Positions 15,647-23,701 of a stretch of DNA of 38,818 nucleotides are shown piece after piece. A program made the translations under genes and the position numbers. Positions within the stretch are counted from its first letter, which is position 1, and each line of letters starts with the position of its first letter. The DNA lies in NCBI GenBank assembly GCA_024103385.1, contig JAGFIT010000078.1:1-38818 (forward strand). Direction: 5' to 3'. The notes beneath the pieces were generated by a model. It made no database searches and was not told where the DNA came from. It saw only the letters and a program-made list of their open reading frames with translations. Origin of the DNA: Vicingus serpentipes (GTDB lineage Bacteria; Bacteroidota; Bacteroidia; Flavobacteriales_E; Vicingaceae).

Positions 15647-17578
15647 ATGTGTGGTATTGTTGGTATTGTTTCTTCTAATCAAAAAGAGCTAAGTAAAATA
15701 GCTAGTGCCACACGAACACTTTCTAAAAGAGGACCGGACAACAAGAGTACATCCAAATTCGACAATTTATCATTGGGGCATACACGGCTTTCAATTATTG
15801 ATACCTCTAAGGCAGCTAACCAGCCCTTTTCGGATGCAACAGAAAGATATACCATTGTATATAACGGAGAAATTTACAATTATAAAGAGTTAAAAGAAGA
15901 ATTAATTACTGATCAAATCCGTTTTACTACTAGTTCAGATACAGAAGTTTTACTCCAACTCTACATTAAATATGGAGAAGCTTGTTTAGAAAAACTAAAT
16001 GGGTTCTTTGCTTTTGCTGTTTTTGACAAAAAAAAGAACAGTTTATTTGTTGCTCGAGACCGTATGGGAATTAAACCCCTACTTTATTATTTTGATGGAG
16101 AACAATTTATTTTTTCATCAGAGTTAAAAGCTATCCTGACATTTAATATCAAAAAAGAAATAGACAAAGTGAGTCTTTTCAACTATCTACAATTTAATTA
16201 CATACCTACACACAATTCTATCTTAGAAAATGTAAAAAAATTAAAACCTGGTCATTTTATTTTTATCAAAAACATTAACAAATTAACTGAAACAATTGAA
16301 GAGGAAACTTATTATGAAATTCCTTACAACACCGAAACAACTATACAAACAACCGCTTTTAATTATGATAAATCGCAAGAAATGCTTCGAAATTTATTGG
16401 ATGATGCTGTTCAAAAAAGATTAGTAGCGGATGTTCCTGTAGGTACATTCCTCAGCGGGGGAGTTGACTCATCCATTATCAGTTTGCTAGCAAAACAACA
16501 CAAACCTGATTTACAAACTTTTTCAATTGGATATCAAGACGAACCTTTTTTTGATGAAACCAATTATGCAAACGCAGTAGCTAAAAAAATCGGAAGTCAT
16601 CACCACGTTTTCTCCCTTTCCAATGATGATTTATATAAGAATCTTAACGATATACTAGATTATATTGATGAGCCTTTTGCTGATTCATCTGCTATAGCCG
16701 TTTATATTTTAAGTAAAAACACCAAAGAACATGTTTCTGTTGCTTTATCAGGCGATGGTGCTGATGAAATGTTTTCTGGTTATAACAAACATATGGCAGA
16801 ATATAAATCTAGAAATCCTGGGCTTACAGAATCTGTTGTAAAAGCAGGTCACCTTTTATGGCGTAATTTACCCAAATCAAGAAACTCAAAAATCACCAAT
16901 ATTAACAGACAATTATACAAATTCAGTGTAGGAGCAAGACTTCCTCATAAAACTAGATATTGGAAATGGGCAGGAATTCTTAACGAAGAAAAAGCCAATT
17001 ATTTGTTAAAAGAAGAATTAATATTTAACCCTCAAAGACTGAGTGATACTGCATTTGAGTATAAGAAACGTAAAGATGATTTATTGCAATACATTAGAAA
17101 AGAAGGAAATATTAATGATGTGCTATATACAGACATGAAAATGGTTTTACCCAACGATATGCTGAGAAAAGTTGATTCGATGAGTATGGCTAATGGCCTT
17201 GAAGTCAGAACTCCTTTTTTAGATCACCGATTGGTTAATTTCACTTTTACATTACCTTCGGCTTTTAAAATTAATGCTGATATGAAGAAAAAAATTCTTC
17301 AAGATGCGTTTAAAGCGGAATTGCCTGAAGAAATTTACAATAGACCAAAACATGGGTTTGAAGTTCCTTTATTAGAATGGTTCCGTAATGAACTGAAATC
17401 AAAAATAGAGGATGATTTGTTATCTGATGAATTTATTGAAACACAGGGAATTTTTAATGTTTCTGCGACAAGAGAGTTAAAACAAAAATTATTTTCTAAT
17501 AATCCAGAAGATGTGCAGGCAACAATATGGGCTCTAATTGTTTTTAATAGTTGGTGGAAAAAATACATACAAAATTAA
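15647..17578 (+). CDS. asnB: Asparagine synthase (glutamine-hydrolysing) family amidotransferase
   Basis: 643 residues. N-terminal class II glutamine amidotransferase with catalytic Cys2 (MCGIVGIVSS) and RGPD / YNGEIYNYKEL substrate motifs. The C-terminal synthetase domain has the ATP pyrophosphatase loop LSGGVDSS near residue 270 and DEPFADSSAI / LSGDGADEMFSGY. Family members make asparagine, but those encoded in polysaccharide clusters often amidate sugar carboxylates instead. The stop overlaps the next glycosyltransferase start by one base (TAATG), which places it in the glycan operon and supports the latter role. The biochemical substrate cannot be read from sequence. Confidence 0.93.
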   Translation: MCGIVGIVSSNQKELSKIASATRTLSKRGPDNKSTSKFDNLSLGHTRLSIIDTSKAANQPFSDATERYTIVYNGEIYNYKELKEELITDQIRFTTSSDTEVLLQLYIKYGEACLEKLNGFFAFAVFDKKKNSLFVARDRMGIKPLLYYFDGEQFIFSSELKAILTFNIKKEIDKVSLFNYLQFNYIPTHNSILENVKKLKPGHFIFIKNINKLTETIEEETYYEIPYNTETTIQTTAFNYDKSQEMLRNLLDDAVQKRLVADVPVGTFLSGGVDSSIISLLAKQHKPDLQTFSIGYQDEPFFDETNYANAVAKKIGSHHHVFSLSNDDLYKNLNDILDYIDEPFADSSAIAVYILSKNTKEHVSVALSGDGADEMFSGYNKHMAEYKSRNPGLTESVVKAGHLLWRNLPKSRNSKITNINRQLYKFSVGARLPHKTRYWKWAGILNEEKANYLLKEELIFNPQRLSDTAFEYKKRKDDLLQYIRKEGNINDVLYTDMKMVLPNDMLRKVDSMSMANGLEVRTPFLDHRLVNFTFTLPSAFKINADMKKKILQDAFKAELPEEIYNRPKHGFEVPLLEWFRNELKSKIEDDLLSDEFIETQGIFNVSATRELKQKLFSNNPEDVQATIWALIVFNSWWKKYIQN

Positions 17579-18777
17579 TGAAGAAAAAAATTAAAGTATT
17601 AAGGATAATAAATCGATTTAACCTAGGTGGGCCATCTTTTAACGCTGCTTATTTAACAAAATACTTAGAGCCCGAATTTGAAACATTATTGATTGGAGGA
17701 ATTAAATATGAGGAAGAAGAAAGTTCAGAGTTCATTCTAGAAAAAATGGGAGTATCTCCTATTATCATTCCCGAAATGCAACGAAAAATCACGTTAACAG
17801 GAGACCTTAAAGCTTATCAAAAAATAAAAAAGATTATCCAAGAATATCAACCTGATATTGTTCATACCCATGCTGCAAAAGCTGGAGCTTTAGGAAGATA
17901 TGCTGCAAAGAAATGTAATGTACCTATCATTATTCATACTTTTCATGGGCATGTTTTTCACTCTTATTTTAATAAATCAGAAACTCAATTTTATAAAATA
18001 TCTGAACGAAAATTAGCTCAATTATCTTCTAAAATAGTTGCTATCAGTGACATCCAAAAAGAAGAGCTATGGAAACATCACAAAATTTGTGAAAAAGATA
18101 AAGTAGCTGTAATTCCTTTAGGTTTTGATTTGGATAAATTTCAAGAAAACATTTCTCAAAAAAGGAAATCGTTTAGAACGGAATATCAGATAAAAGACGA
18201 TGAAGTTGCTATAGGAATTATTGGAAGATTAGTCCCTATTAAAAATCATTCTTTGTTCATTAACGCTATTAATGAAGTAACAAAAAGAACATCAAAAAAA
18301 ATTAGAGCATTTTTAATTGGTGATGGTGAAGATAAAAAACAACTAATTAAACTATTAAAACGTATTGAGCTGGATCATGTAGAATGGATGAATGAACAAA
18401 AACCTGCTACTGTTACTTTAACTTCTTGGATTAAGGATATTGATTGGGTTAATGCTGGCATGGACATTATCGCATTGACCTCTTTAAATGAAGGTACTCC
18501 TGTTACTTTAATTGAAGCCCAAGCATCAAATAAACCAATAGTAACAACAAATGTTGGTGGAGTTAGAAATATAGTTTTAAAAGATGAAACTGCTTTTGTT
18601 GTTGAATCTAAAAACTTAGAAGAACTTGTGTCGTCTATGCTAAAACTGATTGAAGATGAAAATTTAAGAAAAAAAATGGGAGAAAAAGGATGGGATTTTG
18701 TAAAAAAAGAATTCCATTATATGCGCTTAGTAGAAGATACTAGGAAATTGTACCTATCATTATTATCTAATAAGTGA
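17578..18777 (+). CDS. GT4 family glycosyltransferase
   Basis: 399 residues. The start is taken at ATG 17578, within the asnB stop codon (TAATG); the alternative further upstream would lie inside asnB. GT-B fold: N-terminal Rossmann domain with RIINRFNLGGPSFNAAYLT and IVHTHAAKAGALGRYAA; C-terminal Rossmann domain opening with AIGIIGRLVPIKNHSLFINA and the nucleotide-sugar EX7E-type motif NEGTPVTLIEAQASNKPIV. Retaining mechanism and a cytoplasmic or membrane-peripheral location are expected. The donor sugar is unknown. Likely adds a residue to the lipid-linked glycan begun by the WecA-like protein encoded downstream. Confidence 0.92.
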   Translation: MKKKIKVLRIINRFNLGGPSFNAAYLTKYLEPEFETLLIGGIKYEEEESSEFILEKMGVSPIIIPEMQRKITLTGDLKAYQKIKKIIQEYQPDIVHTHAAKAGALGRYAAKKCNVPIIIHTFHGHVFHSYFNKSETQFYKISERKLAQLSSKIVAISDIQKEELWKHHKICEKDKVAVIPLGFDLDKFQENISQKRKSFRTEYQIKDDEVAIGIIGRLVPIKNHSLFINAINEVTKRTSKKIRAFLIGDGEDKKQLIKLLKRIELDHVEWMNEQKPATVTLTSWIKDIDWVNAGMDIIALTSLNEGTPVTLIEAQASNKPIVTTNVGGVRNIVLKDETAFVVESKNLEELVSSMLKLIEDENLRKKMGEKGWDFVKKEFHYMRLVEDTRKLYLSLLSNK

Positions 18778-18809
18778 AATAAAGAATTTTTTGTTTTGTA
18801 TGTTTTAGT

Positions 18810-18817
18810 TAGCTTTG
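18810..18817 (+). promoter_or_regulatory. Candidate -7 box for the export/kinase operon
   Basis: TAGCTTTG fits TAnnTTTG exactly and lies 21 bp before the ATG at 18839; several TTG/TTTTG steps occur upstream. It would start a transcript covering wza-like through uvrA and the LOG gene. It also covers the alternative TTG start at 18815, which makes that start unlikely. Confidence 0.5.
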
Positions 18818-18838
18818 TTGAATTCTAAAGAAAAAAGA

Positions 18839-19606
18839 ATGAATTTGAAATATATTAAACTATTTTGTTTCGGGGCATTAATTTCATTGCTATACGCTTG
18901 TAATTATAACTCTAGTGTTATGATGAAAACCAAAAAAGGGTATCAATTTGATGCAGCCCCTTCGGATTCTTTATCTGAGTATGTCATTTCTACAAGTGAT
19001 ATTCTTCGGTTTCGATTGTATACCAATGATGGAACATCATTAGTAGATTTAACTGCTATTTCAGAAAATCAGGCTCAAAGAGTAACCGATAATAATATTA
19101 CTTACCTAGTAGAGCATGATGGTTTTGTTAGACTCCCTATTGTCGGTCGTATAGAATTGAGAGGAAAAACAATTAGAGAAGCTGAGCATTACTTAGAAGA
19201 ACAATATGTAAAATATTACATTAAACCTTTTGTTAAACTAAATGTAATAAATCGAAGAATAACTGTTTTTCCTGGTGGTGGAAGTAAAGGAAAGGTCATT
19301 GAATTAAACAATGAAAACACAACTATGCTCGAAGCTTTGGGTCAAGTTGGAGGATTAACAGAAGATGGGAAAGCATATAGAATTAAATTAGTAAGAGGAA
19401 ATCTAAAAAACCCACAAGTATATCTATTTGATTTTAGTACGTTGGAAGGGATAAAAGAAGCTGGATTTGTGTTACAAGCTAATGATATTATATATGTTGA
19501 AAATAGAGGTAATATACTTCGTCAATCAATCAGAGATATTGCTCCTATTGTAAGTTTAATTACGAGCACACTTACCTTGATTATTGTAATAAATAATTTG
19601 AAATAA
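18839..19606 (+). CDS. Wza/GumB-like polysaccharide export lipoprotein
   Basis: 255 residues. The start ATG at 18839 gives a lipoprotein signal peptide with lipobox LYAC, the acylated cysteine being residue 21. The polysaccharide export domain follows (EYVISTSDILRFRLYTNDG, then the DGFVRLPIVGRIELRGKTIREAE core), then one SLBB-like domain (ITVFPGGGSKGKVIELNNEN to VGGLTEDGKAYRIKLVRG). A C-terminal hydrophobic helix (IAPIVSLITSTLTLIIVINN) takes the place of the Wza amphipathic barrel helix, as in many Bacteroidota homologues. Predicted role: outer membrane-side export component for a capsule or exopolysaccharide. It is followed 24 bp later by the Wzc-like partner. Confidence 0.92.
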   Translation: MNLKYIKLFCFGALISLLYACNYNSSVMMKTKKGYQFDAAPSDSLSEYVISTSDILRFRLYTNDGTSLVDLTAISENQAQRVTDNNITYLVEHDGFVRLPIVGRIELRGKTIREAEHYLEEQYVKYYIKPFVKLNVINRRITVFPGGGSKGKVIELNNENTTMLEALGQVGGLTEDGKAYRIKLVRGNLKNPQVYLFDFSTLEGIKEAGFVLQANDIIYVENRGNILRQSIRDIAPIVSLITSTLTLIIVINNLK

Positions 19607-19630
19607 TTCGTTTCAAAATATTTAATCGAA

Positions 19631-22093
19631 ATGGAATCTGAAGGATCATTAAATAATATTGCTCAAGAGAGAAAAAAGAGATCTCATTCTACTTTTAATA
19701 CAGAATCTGATCCTATCTTATTTTTTCATTTGTTTCGAAAAAACTTGATATGGTTTGCTCTTATATTTTTAATCTGTTTCTCTATAATATTTATTTATCT
19801 TAGGTACACTGTTCCTATATACGAATCTAAATTAACTTTTCAAGTAGGAACTGTAAATACTGCTAACCAAGTTTTAGAAGTAGGAAACTTTCATGAAAAA
19901 GATGACTTAGCCAAAGATGTTGAGATATTAAAATCTAAATTATTATTTAAAAGAGCCTTATCACATGTTCCTGTAGATGTTACTTACTACAATCAAGGAA
20001 AAATATTAAATAATGAATTATATAAATCTGCTCCAATAGAAGTAAAGTATAGCATAAGGGACTCTTCTGTTATCGGAGTTCATTTTGGCGTTAAATTGAT
20101 AGATCGAAACACCTTTCAACTATCTGAAAATAACACCAAAATTGGTCAATATAAAAGTGACGAATTAATTCGTCATCCAAAGATGGATTTATACATTAAA
20201 ACATTGTCTAGTCAACATACAGAAGAGGAATTTAAAACTACTCAAAATGCTGATTTATTTTTTGTCATCAATGACCTTGATAATTTGACAAACAGCTACA
20301 TATCTAAACTTGCTGTATTTCCTCTTAATCATTCAGCAAAAACAATCAACATTGCTTTTCAAGACAATAATCCGTTAAAAACTACAGACTTAGTAACTGC
20401 TGTCGCTAATGAATATATAAATTATGATATTGAAGAACGTAGTAAAAGTTCGAAGAAAGTATTAGAATTTATTGATGACCAACTTGACAAGTATTATAAT
20501 AAATTAAAAATATCTGAAAATAAAATTGAAGATTTCCAGAAAAAAACCAACTTTAAAGGCATCGATTTATCTTCTTCTTATTTTGAACGAAGTAATAAAC
20601 TGGAAGATGAATTGATTGATCTTGACTTAAAGAGAAGTGTATTAATTGAAATTAAAAAATCAATATCTAGAGAGTTAAAAAACAAAGATGTTTATGATCT
20701 GTTACCCATATTAGCAGGAACAGATTTTGAAGGAGACATCTCAGAGATGATATTGGAATTAAAAGAGTTATTGGTTAAAAAAGAAAACTTACGTTATCAA
20801 GCTACTGGAGATAGTGAAGCATTAAAATCCTTGGATCATAAAATTGAAATTCAAAAAAAAGTGCTCTATGGTAGTATAAGTTCTATAATAGATAAGTTTA
20901 GTGCTCAAAGAAAGGAAGTCTTGAATAAAATTAATGAAGTTGAAAAAAAGTACCTTAATGTACCTACCCAAGAATTAGAATACGCCAGATTACAAAGAGT
21001 CGTTTCCATCGATGAAAAGTTTTTCACTCTACTGATGGATAAAAGAACAGAATATTCTATATCAGAAGCCGGTTTTGTTCCTCAACATAAAATTCTAGAC
21101 AAAGCATTAATGCCCACTTCTCCCGTTTATCCAAGAAAAGGAATTTTCTATATCCTTGGTGCTGTTGCAGCGTTGGTAATAAGTTTAGTTGTGTTACTTA
21201 TTAAATACATCTTAAAAAATACTATTTCCTCTATTGATGAAATAATCAGACAATCTTATGCTTCTGTAGGGGTTTTAGGAATTATTCCAAAATACAAACA
21301 CAACATCCCTGTTTCCCAATTAGTAGTAGATAAAAACCCGAAATCAGTAATAGCGGAATCATTTAGAGCAATAAGATCTAATTTACAATTTATCTCTCAA
21401 AGTGATAATACTAAAAAATTAATTGCCATTACTTCTACTGTATCAGGTGAGGGGAAAACATTTTGTGCTATAAATATTGCTGGTATTATAGCTTATTCAG
21501 GGAAAAAAGTAGTTATTCTGGATTTAGATATGCGTAAGCCAAAAATTCACTTAGGATTTGGAGTAAGTAATGATGTTGGAATGAGTACACTTTTAGTTAG
21601 TAAAGCTAATTATGATGAATGTATTCACCACAGTGATTTTAACAATCTCGATTTTATTACATCTGGTCCTATTCCTCCAAACCCATCAGAATTAATTATT
21701 AATGGTAAGCTCAATACTATTGTAGAAGATTTAAAGAAAATATATGATTATGTAATTATCGATAACCCTCCTATTGGATTAGTTTCTGACGCTATGGAAA
21801 TGCTCAAAAAGGCTGATTACCCTATCTATGTATTTAAAAATGAATATTCTAAAAAGAATTTTGTCAACAACTTAGATCGTTTAATACTTGATAATGGTAT
21901 TAAAAAATTGTCAATCATTTTAAATGGAGTAGAAATGGGGAAAGGCTCTTATGGGAATGGTTATGGATACGGATATAGTTATGGATACGGATATGGTGGT
22001 GGATATGGCTATGGATACGGTCATGGATATTATGATACCAATGATGTAATGCCTGAAAAAAAAGGAATAAAGAATATTTTTTCAAAGAAATGA
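19631..22093 (+). CDS. Wzc-like polysaccharide co-polymerase / tyrosine autokinase
   Basis: 820 residues. A Wzz domain lies between two membrane segments (about 38-58 and 503-528), with a long periplasmic coiled coil (about 265-470). The cytoplasmic BY-kinase domain has Walker A VSGEGKT near 603-609, Walker A' ILDLDMRKP near 630-637 and Walker B YVIIDNPP near 707-714. The tail (about 765-803) is almost pure Gly and Tyr with a few His/Ser/Asn, ending in acidic/basic residues; the tyrosines are the expected trans-autophosphorylation cluster. It controls chain length and export together with the Wza-like lipoprotein. The stop overlaps the rfbC start by four bases (ATGA). Confidence 0.94.
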   Translation: MESEGSLNNIAQERKKRSHSTFNTESDPILFFHLFRKNLIWFALIFLICFSIIFIYLRYTVPIYESKLTFQVGTVNTANQVLEVGNFHEKDDLAKDVEILKSKLLFKRALSHVPVDVTYYNQGKILNNELYKSAPIEVKYSIRDSSVIGVHFGVKLIDRNTFQLSENNTKIGQYKSDELIRHPKMDLYIKTLSSQHTEEEFKTTQNADLFFVINDLDNLTNSYISKLAVFPLNHSAKTINIAFQDNNPLKTTDLVTAVANEYINYDIEERSKSSKKVLEFIDDQLDKYYNKLKISENKIEDFQKKTNFKGIDLSSSYFERSNKLEDELIDLDLKRSVLIEIKKSISRELKNKDVYDLLPILAGTDFEGDISEMILELKELLVKKENLRYQATGDSEALKSLDHKIEIQKKVLYGSISSIIDKFSAQRKEVLNKINEVEKKYLNVPTQELEYARLQRVVSIDEKFFTLLMDKRTEYSISEAGFVPQHKILDKALMPTSPVYPRKGIFYILGAVAALVISLVVLLIKYILKNTISSIDEIIRQSYASVGVLGIIPKYKHNIPVSQLVVDKNPKSVIAESFRAIRSNLQFISQSDNTKKLIAITSTVSGEGKTFCAINIAGIIAYSGKKVVILDLDMRKPKIHLGFGVSNDVGMSTLLVSKANYDECIHHSDFNNLDFITSGPIPPNPSELIINGKLNTIVEDLKKIYDYVIIDNPPIGLVSDAMEMLKKADYPIYVFKNEYSKKNFVNNLDRLILDNGIKKLSIILNGVEMGKGSYGNGYGYGYSYGYGYGGGYGYGYGHGYYDTNDVMPEKKGIKNIFSKK

Positions 22094-22632
22094 TATTTAC
22101 TAGAACATCCATAAAAGGACTTATTATCATTGAACCAAAAGTTTTCGAGGACGAAAGAGGTCATTTTTTTGAGTCATACAACCAAAATGAGTTTAAAGAA
22201 AATGGAATTGTTACTAGCTTCGTACAAGACAATCAATCTCTTTCACAAAAAAATGTTTTAAGAGGGTTACATTTTCAGCAGCCTCCTTACTCACAAGCAA
22301 AATTAATTCGAGTAATTCAAGGTAGTGTTTTAGATGTAGCCCTTGATCTCAGAAAAGAATCTCCAACATATGGTCAATACGAATCATTAATTCTTTCTGC
22401 ACAAAATAAAAAAATATTTTTTATTCCTGAAGGCTTTGCTCATGGTTTTCTTACTCTAGAAGATAATACCATTTTTTCATACAAGTGTTCTAATTTTTAC
22501 AACTCAGATTCAGAAGGTGCTATTTTATGGAATGATGAATCATTAAATATCAATTGGAATATTAAAAATCCTATATTATCTAAAAAAGATATTTCAGCCC
22601 AAAAATTCAGCGAATTTACAAGCCCTTTTTAA
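22090..22632 (+). CDS. rfbC: dTDP-4-dehydrorhamnose 3,5-epimerase
   Basis: 180 residues. A cupin epimerase converting dTDP-4-keto-6-deoxy-glucose to the L-lyxo form for dTDP-rhamnose (or a related 6-deoxyhexose). Motifs: FEDERGHFFESYNQ, NVLRGLHFQQPP with the catalytic base His61, ALDLRKESPTYGQY, and FIPEGFAHGFLTLED. Length is exactly that of RfbC/RmlC. The neighbouring rfbA, rfbB and rfbD genes of the pathway are not in the window, so it must draw substrate from genes elsewhere. It starts inside the last codons of the kinase gene and is followed 6 bp later by the WecA-like gene. Confidence 0.94.
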   Translation: MIFTRTSIKGLIIIEPKVFEDERGHFFESYNQNEFKENGIVTSFVQDNQSLSQKNVLRGLHFQQPPYSQAKLIRVIQGSVLDVALDLRKESPTYGQYESLILSAQNKKIFFIPEGFAHGFLTLEDNTIFSYKCSNFYNSDSEGAILWNDESLNINWNIKNPILSKKDISAQKFSEFTSPF

Positions 22633-22638
22633 TTAAAA

Positions 22639-23697
22639 ATGAACTTTTCCTTAAAACATATATTATTTTTTTTAGGCGCTTTATTTTTTTCCTTTTTGAT
22701 TAATAGTATTTTATTAAAGTTTGTCAAAACATTAGGGATACGAAATGACAATGAAGCTACTATTAGATGGAGCGATCAAGTAAAACCAGCTTTAGGCGGG
22801 TTAAGTTTTTATATTATATTTTTACTATCCATTACTTTACACCCGTTTATTTTTTCCTATACAGGCAATAATATTAACTTTCAAGTTACTGGAATAATTG
22901 GGGCAACATCATTAGGTTTTTTAATGGGATTAGCTGATGATGCATACAACACAAGGCCCTTTTTAAAATTATTGACTCAAGTACTTTGTGGGATTATATT
23001 AATCTACTCCGGAACACATATTTCCATTTTTGAAAACTCCTACTTCAATTACTTAATTACAATAATGTGGGTAGTAGGGTTAATGAATTCTATAAACATG
23101 CTAGACAATATGGATAGTATTACTACCATTGTTTCGATAATAATTGCCTTTACTATTTTCTTTTTAATATTACTTAATAATGAATTAAATAATATCGAAA
23201 TGACAATAACTATTGGTTTGTTAGCCGCATTGTTTGGGTTTCTGTATTTTAATTGGCATCCATCTAAAATGTATATGGGAGATACAGGAAGTCAATATTT
23301 AGGAATATTATTAGCAGCTCTTAGTATCAATTATTTATGGAACCCTGTTACTACTAGTGAATATTCTATTAGTCGGCAGTTAATTATACCTTTATTATCA
23401 TTTATAATTCCTATTGTAGATACTACTACAGTTGTTATAAAAAGAATAAGTAAAGGAAATTCTCCTTTTGTCGGAGGAAAAGACCACACCACTCACCACC
23501 TCTCTTACTTAGGTTTTTCTGAAAAAAAGGTAGCTGCGATTATTGCTCTAATTTCAGTAGTTTCCTCAATTATTGTTATTTATGTTATTGCAAAAATTAC
23601 TGTTTGGTCTCATCTTTATACAATAATTTTTATCGCTTATTTTTTAATTGTTTTTGGGGTGCTGTTCAGAATAGCGACAAAAAATCATCCTAAATAA
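22639..23697 (+). CDS. WecA/MraY-like undecaprenyl-phosphate sugar-1-phosphate transferase
   Basis: 352 residues with about ten membrane helices. Family signatures: IRWSDQVKPALGGLSFY (early cytoplasmic loop), GLADDAYNTRP near 97-107 (Asp-Asp Mg site), GLMNSINMLDNMDSITT near 150-160, NWHPSKMYMGDTGSQYLG near 205-222, and GGKDHTTHHLSYLG near 278-291 (the HTTHH/HxxH signature). It transfers a sugar-1-phosphate, probably GlcNAc- or a related HexNAc-phosphate, to undecaprenyl phosphate to begin the lipid-linked glycan. The sugar is inferred from the family. uvrA begins four bases after its stop. Confidence 0.93.
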   Translation: MNFSLKHILFFLGALFFSFLINSILLKFVKTLGIRNDNEATIRWSDQVKPALGGLSFYIIFLLSITLHPFIFSYTGNNINFQVTGIIGATSLGFLMGLADDAYNTRPFLKLLTQVLCGIILIYSGTHISIFENSYFNYLITIMWVVGLMNSINMLDNMDSITTIVSIIIAFTIFFLILLNNELNNIEMTITIGLLAALFGFLYFNWHPSKMYMGDTGSQYLGILLAALSINYLWNPVTTSEYSISRQLIIPLLSFIIPIVDTTTVVIKRISKGNSPFVGGKDHTTHHLSYLGFSEKKVAAIIALISVVSSIIVIYVIAKITVWSHLYTIIFIAYFLIVFGVLFRIATKNHPK

Positions 23698-23701
23698 GTT
23701 T

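Noticed and set aside
18815..18838. TTG at 18815 as the start of the export lipoprotein
   Set aside because: It overlaps the candidate -7 box, and the ATG at 18839 gives the correct lipoprotein signal length.
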